DNA of 64,000 bases from Arthrobacter_E sp044748305 (GTDB lineage Bacteria > Actinomycetota > Actinomycetes > Actinomycetales > Micrococcaceae). Positions 34,645 through 42,795 of the stretch are shown one piece after another (positions within the stretch are counted from its first letter, which is position 1; each line of letters starts with the position of its first letter). The position numbers and the translations under genes were made by a program. The notes under the pieces were generated by a model. That model was not told the DNA's origin, did not search any database, and saw nothing but the letters and a program-made list of their open reading frames with translations. The stretch is from the NCBI RefSeq assembly GCF_044748305.1, contig NZ_JBIVFT010000008.1, forward strand, positions 1-64,000, written 5' to 3'.

Positions 34645-35200
34645 GGAAGGCCTGCTTTCCGCGCTGGAGGCGGTGCTCATGGTGGTGGATGAGCCGGTGT
34701 CCGCGGTCCAGCTGGCGTCTGCTCTGGAGGTGCCGGAGCCCGAGGTCGAAGCCGGTCTGGCCGCCCTGCGGGAGGAATACGACGGCGGCAGCGCCGGACG
34801 GGCGCGGGGATTCGAGCTGAGGAATCTCGCCGGCGGCTGGCGGATCTATTCGCGGCCGGTGCATGCCGAAGTGGTGCAGCGCTTCGTGATGGACGGGCAG
34901 ACCGCCCGGCTGACACAGGCGGCGCTGGAGACCCTGGCTGTGGTGGCATACCGGCAGCCGGTGTCGAGGGCCCGGGTATCGGCGATCCGCGGCGTGAACG
35001 TGGATTCGGTGATGAAAACGCTGGTGCAGCGCGGCCTGGTGGAGGAATCCGGGACCGATCCCGAGTCCGGGTCCATCCAGTACCGGACCACGGCGTACTT
35101 CCTGGAGCGTCTCGGTGTGAAGGACCTCTCCGAACTGCCGGCCATCTCCCCATACCTCCCGGGCCTGGACGAATCCACGGCCATCTACCCGGGACGCTAG
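34634..35200 (+). CDS. scpB: Segregation and condensation protein B
   Basis: 188 residues, tandem winged-helix partner of ScpA. Visible are 'LLSALEAVLMVVDEPVSAVQ', 'ETLAVVAYRQPVSRARVSAI' and 'RGVNVDSVMKTLVQRGLVEE'. The GTG at 34634 has an ideal AGGAAGGGG site six bases upstream; an ATG at 34616 is possible but poorly served. It is the last gene of the parA-scpAB run; the usual next gene, rluB, is pushed 1.8 kb away by an accessory gene and repeats. Confidence 0.95.
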   Translation: MDVEEGLLSALEAVLMVVDEPVSAVQLASALEVPEPEVEAGLAALREEYDGGSAGRARGFELRNLAGGWRIYSRPVHAEVVQRFVMDGQTARLTQAALETLAVVAYRQPVSRARVSAIRGVNVDSVMKTLVQRGLVEESGTDPESGSIQYRTTAYFLERLGVKDLSELPAISPYLPGLDESTAIYPGR

Positions 35201-35283
35201 GACGAGGCTTCGTCGCGGTGCTCCTGGGCTCGCGCCGGGCTCCTGCCTTCTCCTGCCTTCTGCGTCCTCCTGCCCTCTCCGCT

Positions 35284-35362
35284 GAGTTCGTGGGTTCCTT
35301 CCGGCCTTTCCTGCCGAGTTCGTGGGTTCCTTCGGGCCTTTCCTGCCGAGTTCGTGGGTTCC
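35284..35362 (+). repeat. 32-bp tandem repeat
   Basis: GAGTTCGTGGGTTCC occurs at 35284-35298, 35316-35330 and 35348-35362, exactly 32 bp apart, with spacer CTTTCCTGCC shared between units. The last copy is also the outer part of the large palindrome that follows. Confidence 0.9.
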
Positions 35363-35419
35363 GGCTGAATTCGTGGATTAAGTCCACGAATTCAGCCGGA
35401 ACCCACGAACTCAGCAGGA
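35341..35419. repeat. Very long intergenic palindrome
   Basis: A 30-bp perfect stem (35348-35377 with 35383-35412; the left arm opens GAGTTCGTGGGTTCC) around a 5-nt loop TTAAG. It extends to 37 bp with a single mismatch (35341-35377 with 35383-35419). Bases 35201-35506 hold no gene: this palindrome, the tandem units above and the promoter of the next gene fill them. Far longer than a terminator needs. Confidence 0.9.
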
Positions 35420-35506
35420 CCAGTCTCCACAGGGGCGGCCGGCGAGTTGTACCCATGGGGGAACAGGACCCTGCCGTGACCGCGGCTTCAGCGTTTTCAT
35501 CGGTCT

Positions 35507-36493
35507 ATGAACCGTGCGAAACAGCCAGTACTCACCTCCTCGACTGCTCATGCGCTCCTGAAACGACTTGCTCCGGGGACGACGGTCTGGACGTCCTCTG
35601 AGCTGTCATCTCTGGGGATCGGGGCGCAGGCGCGCAGACAATTGATTGATTCGGGTGGCCTGCTCAGAATCCAGAGAGGTGCCTTCGCCCTGAGGGACCA
35701 CGCTGCGGCGCTGCGTGGTGTCGAACGGGCGCGGCTCCGTCTCGAAGCGCACCAGAAGGTCTATGCACGACGGCGGAACCGGGCGTTCGTCTACAGCCAC
35801 GTGTCTGCGGCCCGCCTCCACGGCTGTCAGATGTGGCACGCCGACGAGTTTGTCCACGTCACCTTCGCATCGCGCCCGAACCGATACCGATCGGATTCGC
35901 GCACCGTGGCCCATTACATCCCTCTGAAGGATGCGGAACTGACGAACCACGGCCAGTTTTCGATGACCTCTCTCGAACGAACCGTCGTCGACTGTTGCCG
36001 CGTTCTGGATCTGGAAGGGAGCCTCGTGGTGATGGATCAGGCGCTCCGCAGGGGAGCCGATCATCGGCTCCTTGCCGGCTATGCGGAGAAAATGAGAGGC
36101 CATCGCGGTGTGGTCAATCTGAGGCAGGCATTGGAACTCGGCGACGCGAAGAGTGAATCGATGGGCGAGACCCGCACGCGCTTTCTTCTCTGGGAGATGA
36201 ACATTTCCATGCCGGTCTCGCAGTTCGCTGTCACCACAGACAGGGGAATCCGCCGTCTGGACTTCGCGTGGCCGGAGCTCAAGGTCGCACTGGAGTTCGA
36301 CGGGCGGATCAAGTACTTCGGGGATGTCCCCACCGATGAGGCGATCGCCGACGAACGCATCCGGGAACGTCGCCTCATGGAGATGGGCTGGATCTTCGTC
36401 AGGATCGACTGGAAGGACCTGGACGACCCGCTCGGCGTGAAACACCGGATCCACGCCGCGTGGGCGAAGGCCCGTCTGAGGCCTGAGGCCTGA
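35507..36493 (+). CDS. AbiEi-like/DUF559-type protein
   Basis: 328 residues. The N-terminal third looks like the AbiEi-type winged-helix region of type IV antitoxins ('TSSELSSLGIGAQARRQL', 'LLRIQRGAFALRD'). The C-terminal part has the DUF559/Vsr-like nuclease core: Glu217/221, 'RRLDFAWPELKVALEFDG' with Asp252 and Glu263, then 'RRLMEMGWIFVRIDWKDL'. Genes of this shape are common and variable in actinobacterial accessory regions; no toxin partner (AbiEii) is next to it. It interrupts the usual scpB-rluB order and is flanked by related palindromic DNA on both sides. Nuclease activity is inferred only. Confidence 0.7.
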   Translation: MNRAKQPVLTSSTAHALLKRLAPGTTVWTSSELSSLGIGAQARRQLIDSGGLLRIQRGAFALRDHAAALRGVERARLRLEAHQKVYARRRNRAFVYSHVSAARLHGCQMWHADEFVHVTFASRPNRYRSDSRTVAHYIPLKDAELTNHGQFSMTSLERTVVDCCRVLDLEGSLVVMDQALRRGADHRLLAGYAEKMRGHRGVVNLRQALELGDAKSESMGETRTRFLLWEMNISMPVSQFAVTTDRGIRRLDFAWPELKVALEFDGRIKYFGDVPTDEAIADERIRERRLMEMGWIFVRIDWKDLDDPLGVKHRIHAAWAKARLRPEA

Positions 36494-36582
36494 GGCCTGA
36501 GGGGCGCCGGGCCGAGGTGTGAGGTCCCTGCCCGTGAGCGGCCGCGCCCCGTAGGCCGGGCAGACCGCAGTCAGCGGACCCC

Positions 36583-36720
36583 GCCGAGTTCGTGGGGTTT
36601 GGGGGGGGGGGGGGGGGGGAAAAACACAAAGAGAACCCAAACACCCCCCACGCCGGGGGGGGGGGTTTGCGGGTGTTGGGGGGCCACACCCCCCCCCCCC
36701 CCCCCAAACCCCCCCACCTC
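36583..36720. repeat. Homopolymer-rich region with repeat motif
   Basis: GCCGAGTTCGTGGGG at 36583-36597 repeats the motif found before the AbiEi-like gene. It runs into G19 (36601-36619), G11 (36655-36665), C17 (36689-36705) and C7 (36709-36715), arranged as inverted repeats. The 541-bp gap 36494-37034 holds no supportable gene; frames through these tracts code only poly-Gly/Pro. Such tracts are unusual and may include sequencing or assembly error. Confidence 0.75.
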
Positions 36721-36780
36721 GGCAGGGTGGGGCACGGCAGGGTGGGGCACGGGAGGGAGGGGCACGGGAGGGAGGGGCCA
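36721..36780 (+). repeat. Four 15-bp tandem units
   Basis: GGCAGGGTGGGGCAC twice, then GGGAGGGAGGGGCAC and a last near-copy, directly after the homopolymer tracts. The G-runs could form a quadruplex on the plus strand. The region lies upstream of rluB. Confidence 0.8.
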
Positions 36781-37034
36781 GACCTGGCACGGTACGGGCG
36801 GTACCCGGCCCGGGCAGGGCGCGAAACAGCGCTCGTGGAGGCCGGACTGTAAGCAAGGTCTCCCTCGGCGGGGCGAGGCCATCCGGTAGACTGGTACCGG
36901 GCTTCGGCCCTTCTTTTGGCATGCCGTCAGGCGGCCGGCGCTCGCTCGGCGGGACAGGAACCCCTCAGGGGCGGCCTCCCGGTCCGGGGGTTCGGGGCGC
37001 GAAACCGGAAACACCACAATTTAAGGCACAGGTC

Positions 37035-38477
37035 ATGACACAGTCGGGACGACAGGGTTCACACCGGGGCGATAATGCCCGTAATCAGGGCGGCAGCCGC
37101 CGCCAGGCCTCTTCGGGCTTCAGTAAGTACGGCCGCGACGCCCAGCAGGGCGGGCGCAGCGACAACGACGGCGGACGCCGCGACGGCGGGTTCGGCCAGG
37201 GCGGGTCCTCCCGCGGCGGCTCGAGCCAGAGCCGCACACAGGGTGCAGGCCGCACACAAGGCGCCGGCCGTTCACAGGGCCAGGGCCGCAGCCAGGGCGC
37301 AGGACGCAGCGAGCGCGGCGGATACGAGCGGAACGACCGCGGATACGAGCGCAGCGACCGCTTCGGCCGCCCCGACCGCAGCCAGGGCGCAGGCCGTTCC
37401 TCGGACCGCGATGGCCGGGGCCGCAATGGCTCGGATCGCTTCGGCTCCGACCGCGACGCCTTCACCAAGGACGGCGCCCGCAAGCCCAACCGCCCCAACT
37501 CCAGCAAGCCGGGCTTCACCAAGGCCGGCAAGCCAAAGGCCGGAACCGGCCGCGGCGGAGCAGGCACCGTCGGGGGCACCCGCAAGCCCGGCAGCAACCG
37601 CCAAGGCACGGCCCGGCCCACCGCCGGCCCCAGTGCACCGTTCGGCAATGAGCGTTTCGGCGAGTACAAGGGCCCGGTCAATCGCGCTCAGACTCCGCGT
37701 CGCGCACCGCGCCGCAACACCCCGGACCACGACCTTCACAGCACTGAAGGCGTGCGCCTGCAGAAGCTCATGGCTCAGGCCGGGGTTGCCAGTCGCCGCA
37801 TCTGTGAAGAGATGATCGAAGAGGGGCGCGTCGAGGTCGACGGCCAGATCGTCACCGAGCTCGGCCTGCGCGTCGACCCGGAGACCGTCGCCATCCACGT
37901 CGACGGGATCCGTCTGCAGCTCAACGACTCGCTCGTCTACTACGCGTTCAACAAGCCCAAGGGCGTCGTCTCCACGATGACGGATCCGGAAGGCCGCCGC
38001 TGCATCAGCGACTACATCAAGCCGAGCCTGCTGCGCGGCGAGCGTCTGTTCCACGTCGGACGTCTGGACGCCGAGACCGAGGGTCTTCTGCTCCTGACCA
38101 ACGACGGTGAACTCGCCAACCGCCTCACCCACCCGTCCTACGAGGTGCCCAAGACCTACCTGGTCCAGGTGCGCGGCCCGTTCCCGCACGGCATCAGCAA
38201 GCAGATGCTGGCCGGCATCGAGCTGGAGGACGGTGTCACCGCCGTCGATTCCTTCCGCCTGGTCGACTCGACCCCCGGCAAGGTCCTGATCGAGGTCGTG
38301 CTGCACTCGGGCAAGAACCGCATCGTGCGCCGTCTCTTCGACGCCGTCGGCTTCCCGGTGCTGCGCCTGGTGCGCCTGAAGGTCGGCCCCATCGGCCTGG
38401 GCGACCAGAAGCAGGGCAGCATCCGCCGCCTCGGCAAGCAGGAACTCGGCCACCTGATGGCCGCGGTGGGGCTGTAA
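37035..38477 (+). CDS. rluB: Pseudouridine synthase RluB with long N-terminal extension
   Basis: 480 residues, about twice the usual length. Residues 1 to about 230 are a disordered Gly/Arg/Ser/Gln-rich extension ('RTQGAGRTQGAGRSQGQG'). After it come an S4 domain ('RLQKLMAQAGVASRRICEEM') and the RsuA/RluB catalytic domain with Asp in 'HVGRLDAETEGLLLLTNDG'. It should modify uridines in 23S rRNA. ATG at 37035 chosen since the region before it codes no family residues and 'AAGGCACAGGTC' precedes the ATG. Followed 2 bp later by tyrA. A TAGACT near 36887 may be its -10 box. Confidence 0.93.
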   Translation: MTQSGRQGSHRGDNARNQGGSRRQASSGFSKYGRDAQQGGRSDNDGGRRDGGFGQGGSSRGGSSQSRTQGAGRTQGAGRSQGQGRSQGAGRSERGGYERNDRGYERSDRFGRPDRSQGAGRSSDRDGRGRNGSDRFGSDRDAFTKDGARKPNRPNSSKPGFTKAGKPKAGTGRGGAGTVGGTRKPGSNRQGTARPTAGPSAPFGNERFGEYKGPVNRAQTPRRAPRRNTPDHDLHSTEGVRLQKLMAQAGVASRRICEEMIEEGRVEVDGQIVTELGLRVDPETVAIHVDGIRLQLNDSLVYYAFNKPKGVVSTMTDPEGRRCISDYIKPSLLRGERLFHVGRLDAETEGLLLLTNDGELANRLTHPSYEVPKTYLVQVRGPFPHGISKQMLAGIELEDGVTAVDSFRLVDSTPGKVLIEVVLHSGKNRIVRRLFDAVGFPVLRLVRLKVGPIGLGDQKQGSIRRLGKQELGHLMAAVGL

Positions 38478-38479
38478 GC

Positions 38480-39610
38480 ATGTCCGCCTTCGGCATGCAC
38501 GGGCCTGGTCAGCTGACCGGTCCCGTCGTGATCATCGGCACCGGTCTGCTCGGTGCCAGCATCGGCCTGGGGCTGCGCGGCCGGAACGTGGAGGTCTTCC
38601 TCTCCGACCCGTCGCCCACCAACCAGGCCGTGGCCGTGGACATCGGCGCCGGCCTGCCGCTCGCTGAGCTGACGGCCAAAGGGTACGACGACGGCGCGGT
38701 GCGCCTCGTCGTCGTCGCCTCGCCTCCCGATGTGACCGCCGTCGTCGTGGCTGAGGCGCTGCGCCGCTACCCGCATGCCGTGGTGACCGACATTGCGAGT
38801 GTGAAGTCGGGGATCCTGGCGTCCGTGACCGAGCAGGCCTCGGCTGAGGAGCTGTCCCGCTACATCGGCACGCACCCCATGGCGGGCCGGGAGAAGTCCG
38901 GGCCTGTGGCGGCACGCGGTGAGCTATTCACCTCCATGCCGTGGGTGCTGTGCGCCGGTCCGGAGACCTCTCCGGAGGCCCGGGAGATGGCACGGACCCT
39001 GGCCTTGGATCTGGCGGCCACGGTGTACGAGTTCACGCCGGAGGAGCACGACGAGGCCGTGGCGCTGGTGTCGCACCTGCCGCAGGTCATGTCGTCGCTG
39101 CTGGCCAGCCGCTTGCAGGAGGTGGGGGAGCATTCCCTGTCCCTGGCGGGCAACGGTCTGCGGGACACCACGCGCATCGCGGCGAGTGACCCGAAGCTCT
39201 GGGTGCAGATCCTGGGTGCCAACGCGGGTCCCATGGTGGAGATCCTGCACGGGGTCCGCGAGGATCTGAACCGGCTGATCAACACCCTGGAAGCGCCGGA
39301 GGCACCGGGTGCCCGTCTGGACCTGGCTCAGCTGATGAGCGAGGGCAACGCCGGGCAGGCCCGTATCCCGGGCAAGCACGGCGGCCAGGCCCGCAGCTAT
39401 TCGTGGCTGACGGTGCTCGTGGATGACCGGCCGGGACAGATCGCGCAGCTGCTCACCGAGATCGGTGAGATCGGCGTGAACCTGGAGGACATGCGTCTGG
39501 ACCACTCGTCCGGGCAGAACGTGGGCATGGTGGAGATCTCGGTGCTGCCGAGCAAGCACGACGCCCTGGTGGAAGAACTGAGCAAGCGCGGCTGGAAGGT
39601 GTTGCAATGA
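38480..39610 (+). CDS. tyrA: Prephenate dehydrogenase
   Basis: 376 residues; NAD-linked oxidative decarboxylation of prephenate in tyrosine synthesis. Rossmann motif 'VVIIGTGLLGASIGLGLRG' and 'IGTHPMAGREKSG' are clear. The last 75 residues are an ACT domain ('VLVDDRPGQIAQLLTEIG'), implying feedback control by tyrosine. Starts 2 bp after rluB and overlaps cmk by 4 bases. Confidence 0.95.
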   Translation: MSAFGMHGPGQLTGPVVIIGTGLLGASIGLGLRGRNVEVFLSDPSPTNQAVAVDIGAGLPLAELTAKGYDDGAVRLVVVASPPDVTAVVVAEALRRYPHAVVTDIASVKSGILASVTEQASAEELSRYIGTHPMAGREKSGPVAARGELFTSMPWVLCAGPETSPEAREMARTLALDLAATVYEFTPEEHDEAVALVSHLPQVMSSLLASRLQEVGEHSLSLAGNGLRDTTRIAASDPKLWVQILGANAGPMVEILHGVREDLNRLINTLEAPEAPGARLDLAQLMSEGNAGQARIPGKHGGQARSYSWLTVLVDDRPGQIAQLLTEIGEIGVNLEDMRLDHSSGQNVGMVEISVLPSKHDALVEELSKRGWKVLQ

Positions 39611-40383
39611 GTGACGGGACCACGACGACGGAAGCCGCCCAGGCGACGACGCTCCGCCCCGGGCGGTCCCTGGTGGTGGCCGTGGACGGCCCCAGCGGTT
39701 CCGGCAAGTCCAGTGTCAGCAAGGCCGCGGCGCGTGCCCTGCGTCTGGCGTACCTGGACACCGGCGCGATGTACCGGGCGCTGACCTGGTACTGCCTGGA
39801 CCGAGGCATCGACCTGACGGACGCTTCGGCGGTGGAGAACGCTGCGGAGGCGCTGCCTTTGGAGCAGAGCACCAGCCCCGATGAGGAGTTCGTGCGGGTG
39901 GACGGCGTCGACGTCACGGCCGCCATCCGTGATCCGCGCATCTCGGAGAACGTTTCGGCGGTGGCGACCACGCTCGGCGCCCGTACCGAGCTGATCCGCC
40001 GCCAGCGCGAGCAGATCGAGTCGCACCGCGGCCGCATGGTCGTGGAGGGCCGGGACATCACCACCGTGGTGGCGCCCCGGGCCGAGGTCCGGCTCCTGCT
40101 CACCGCCAGTGAGGAGGCGCGTCTGCGCCGCCGCGGCGTGCAGCTGGGCGGGACGCAGAGCAAGGAGCAGCTGGCTCAGCAGGTCCTGGAGCGAGATGCC
40201 AAGGACTCCACCGTGGTGAACTTCACCCGGGCGGCCGACGGCGTCGTGACCCTGGATTCGAGCGATCTGGACTTCCGTCAGACGGTGGACGCCGTGCTGG
40301 ACATCGTGCACCGGGTGCTGGAGCACGAGGCTCTGGACGGCGGCGCACAGGATGGTGGCGTGGTGCAGGATCGTGGTGTCTGA
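39607..40383 (+). CDS. cmk: Cytidylate kinase
   Basis: 258 residues; ATP-dependent phosphorylation of (d)CMP. P-loop 'AVDGPSGSGKSSVSKAAARA', followed by 'YLDTGAMYRALTW' and 'VVEGRDITTVVAP' (CMP-binding). The ATG overlaps the tyrA stop (ATGA), and its own stop overlaps the next gene's start, so rluB to der read as one unit. The last 20 residues are a low-complexity Gly/Asp/Val stretch. Confidence 0.96.
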   Translation: MSDGTTTTEAAQATTLRPGRSLVVAVDGPSGSGKSSVSKAAARALRLAYLDTGAMYRALTWYCLDRGIDLTDASAVENAAEALPLEQSTSPDEEFVRVDGVDVTAAIRDPRISENVSAVATTLGARTELIRRQREQIESHRGRMVVEGRDITTVVAPRAEVRLLLTASEEARLRRRGVQLGGTQSKEQLAQQVLERDAKDSTVVNFTRAADGVVTLDSSDLDFRQTVDAVLDIVHRVLEHEALDGGAQDGGVVQDRGV

Positions 40384-41074
40384 ACAGCTGCGCCTCCCGC
40401 ATCCGGCCACGATGTGGTGGGCGCGGCCGGTGGGCTGGTTCCTGGATCACGTCGCGTACCGGACCCGGGTGTCCGGCACGGCGAACGTCCCGCGGGATGT
40501 GCCGGTGCTGTTCGCCGGGAATCATCTGAGCTATCTGGACGGGCCGGTGATGTTCGGGGCGAGTCCCGTCCCGATGCACATCCTGGTGAAGCAGGAGATG
40601 TTCTCCGGCTTCCTCGGCGGGGTGCTGCGAGCCTCGGGGCAGATCCCGGTGGACCGCACGCACGGCAGGACGGCGCTGGACACGGCGAAGGCCCTGCTGG
40701 ATGCGGGCCGTAACGTCGGGATCCTGCCGGAAGGCACCCGCGGGAGTGGGACGGCGTCGAGTCTGAACAACGGGGTGGCCTGGCTGGCACTGCACACGGA
40801 CGCCGTCGTCGTTCCCGTGGGCATCACCGGAACCAGACGTGCCGGTGAGCATGTGAACCATGTGCCGAAGCCTCGCCGCGAGTTCGCGGTGAGCTTCGGG
40901 AAACCGCTGCGGGCAGTGCGCCGGGCGGGTGAAAGCGGCCGTGCTTCAATGGACAGGACGGCCGAGGAGATCAGGCAGGCGCTGGTGGCGGAAGTCGCCG
41001 GGGTCGTGCGTAGAAGTGGACTTGAGCTGCCGGACGGCAGCGTGGATGCGGCCGTAACCGGGCCGGTGAACTGA
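40376..41074 (+). CDS. 1-acyl-sn-glycerol-3-phosphate acyltransferase
   Basis: 232 residues of the PlsC family, making phosphatidic acid at the membrane. The HX4D box is 'NHLSYLDGP', and the substrate motif 'ILPEGTRGSG' follows. The GTG at 40376 is chosen: it overlaps the cmk stop, with AGGA five bases upstream. An ATG at 40352 lies inside cmk with no ribosome site. Placement between cmk and der is common in actinobacteria. Confidence 0.9.
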   Translation: MSEQLRLPHPATMWWARPVGWFLDHVAYRTRVSGTANVPRDVPVLFAGNHLSYLDGPVMFGASPVPMHILVKQEMFSGFLGGVLRASGQIPVDRTHGRTALDTAKALLDAGRNVGILPEGTRGSGTASSLNNGVAWLALHTDAVVVPVGITGTRRAGEHVNHVPKPRREFAVSFGKPLRAVRRAGESGRASMDRTAEEIRQALVAEVAGVVRRSGLELPDGSVDAAVTGPVN

Positions 41075-41082
41075 GGGAGAAC

Positions 41083-42615
41083 ATGAGCGAGAAGATGAAC
41101 GGACAGGACGAGGAGTACATCCCCTCCGGTCCGGACACCGTGGACGAGACGTTCGCCGCCATGGACGAGTCTGAGCAGGAGGCGCGCGCCGCGAGCCTGC
41201 GCGCCGGACTGGACGAATATGAGCTGGATGAGGACGACGCCGCGCTGCTGGGCGAGTACCACGGTGAGGAGTTCGAGCAGGTGGAGCGGAAGCCCGCTCC
41301 CGTGCTTGCGATCATCGGCCGCCCGAACGTGGGCAAGTCCACGCTGGTCAACCGCATCCTGGGTCGCCGCGAGGCCGTGGTGGAGGACGTTCCGGGTGTG
41401 ACCCGTGACCGTGTCATGTACCCGGCGGAGTGGAACGGCAAGCGTTTCACCTTGGTGGACACCGGTGGCTGGGAGCACGATGCCAAGGGCATCCACGCCT
41501 CCGTGGCCGCGCAGGCCGAGGTGGCCGTGGAATTCTCCGATGCCGTGCTGTTCGTGGTGGACACCACCGTGGGCGCGACCGCGACGGATGAGCTGGTCAT
41601 GAAGATGCTCCGCAAGGCCAAGAAGCCGGTGATCCTGGTGGCCAACAAGGTGGACGACTTCGTGCAGGAGGCCGAGGCGGCTTCCCTGTGGGGTCTGGGC
41701 TTCGGTGAGCCGTACCCGGTGTCGGCAGTGCACGGCCGCGGCGTCGCGGATCTGCTGGACAAGGCCATGACCGTGCTGCCCGAGTTTTCCGCGGTGGACG
41801 GGGTGGAACGCTCCGGCGGTCCGCGCCGCATCGCGCTGATCGGGCGTCCGAACGTGGGCAAGTCGTCCCTGCTGAACAAGCTGGCCGGCGCCGAGCGCGT
41901 GGTGGTCAACGAGCTGGCCGGGACCACTCGTGACCCGGTGGATGAGTTCATCGAGCTGGGCGGGGAGACCTGGAAGTTCATCGATACTGCGGGTATCCGG
42001 CGTCGCCAGCACATGGCGCACGGTTCCGAGTACTACGCCTCGCTGCGCACGCAGGCGGCGCTGGAGCGGTCCGAGGTGGCCGTGATTCTGCTCGCTGTGG
42101 ACGAGACGCTGTCGGAGCAGGATGTGCGGATCATCCAGCTGGCCATCGAGTCCGGCCGCGCCATGGTGCTGGCGTTCAACAAGTGGGACCTGCTGGATGA
42201 GGACCGCCGCCGTTACCTGGAGCGTGAGATCGAGCAGGATCTGGCGCATGTGGAGTGGGCGCCGCGCGTCAACATCTCCGCCCGGACCGGCTGGCACAAG
42301 GACAAGCTGGTGCCGGCGCTGGATCTGGCGCTGGAGAACTGGGACCGCCGTATCCCGACCGGCAAGCTGAATGCGTTCCTGGGCGAGCTCGTGGCCGCGC
42401 ACCCGCACCCCGTGCGTGGTGGCAAGCAGCCGCGCATCCTGTTCGCGACCCAGGCGAGCAGCCGCCCGCCGCGGTTCGTGCTGTTCACCACCGGGTTCCT
42501 GGATCCCGGGTACCGCCGCTTCATCACGCGTCGCCTGCGTGAGACGTTCGACTTCCGCGGGACGCCGATCGACGTGTCGATGCGCGTGCGTGAGCGTCGC
42601 GGGCGGGGGAAGTAG
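41083..42615 (+). CDS. der: Ribosome biogenesis GTPase Der (EngA)
   Basis: 510 residues with two GTPase domains, each with 'GRPNVGKS' (starting near residues 79 and 254), 'DTGG'/'DTAG' G3 boxes and 'NKVD'/'NKWD' G4 boxes. The C-terminal KH-like domain ends 'RKFD'-style as 'LRETFDFRGTPIDVSMRVRE'. Required for 50S assembly. The 60-residue acidic N-terminal extension is usual in actinobacteria. GGGAGAAC before the ATG. Ends the rluB-tyrA-cmk-plsC-der run at a perfect terminator. Confidence 0.97.
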   Translation: MSEKMNGQDEEYIPSGPDTVDETFAAMDESEQEARAASLRAGLDEYELDEDDAALLGEYHGEEFEQVERKPAPVLAIIGRPNVGKSTLVNRILGRREAVVEDVPGVTRDRVMYPAEWNGKRFTLVDTGGWEHDAKGIHASVAAQAEVAVEFSDAVLFVVDTTVGATATDELVMKMLRKAKKPVILVANKVDDFVQEAEAASLWGLGFGEPYPVSAVHGRGVADLLDKAMTVLPEFSAVDGVERSGGPRRIALIGRPNVGKSSLLNKLAGAERVVVNELAGTTRDPVDEFIELGGETWKFIDTAGIRRRQHMAHGSEYYASLRTQAALERSEVAVILLAVDETLSEQDVRIIQLAIESGRAMVLAFNKWDLLDEDRRRYLEREIEQDLAHVEWAPRVNISARTGWHKDKLVPALDLALENWDRRIPTGKLNAFLGELVAAHPHPVRGGKQPRILFATQASSRPPRFVLFTTGFLDPGYRRFITRRLRETFDFRGTPIDVSMRVRERRGRGK

Positions 42616-42634
42616 CCCTTTTCTCTGACGTACG

Positions 42635-42669
42635 ACGGCGCGGGTCCCTTTCGGGGCCCGCGCCGTTTT
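42635..42669 (+). terminator. Rho-independent terminator after der
   Basis: 14-bp stem (ACGGCGCGGGTCCC at 42635-42648 with 42653-42666, one G-T pair), loop TTTC, then TTTT. The best canonical intrinsic terminator in the window. Confidence 0.92.
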
Positions 42670-42795
42670 GTCGTGGTGGGGGAGTTGGGGGCGGCTGGGC
42701 TTGGGGTCGGGGTCGTTTCGGTGCCCTGATTTCGTTTCGGTGCGGATATTGCCGCGCCGGAAGGAATTCTGGGCATCGAAATGCGCGGTCCGGGT

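Noticed and set aside
35284..35362. 32-bp repeats that might be CRISPR
   Set aside because: Only three copies, adjacent without unique spacers, merging into a palindrome; no cas genes.
36477..36503. Triple GGCCTGA at the end of the AbiEi-like gene as a mobile-element footprint
   Set aside because: A short low-complexity run that includes the stop codon; no evidence of a target-site duplication.
36592..36889. Short open frames coding poly-Gly and poly-Pro
   Set aside because: They exist only because of the G and C homopolymers; no ribosome site, and the tracts themselves may be unreliable.
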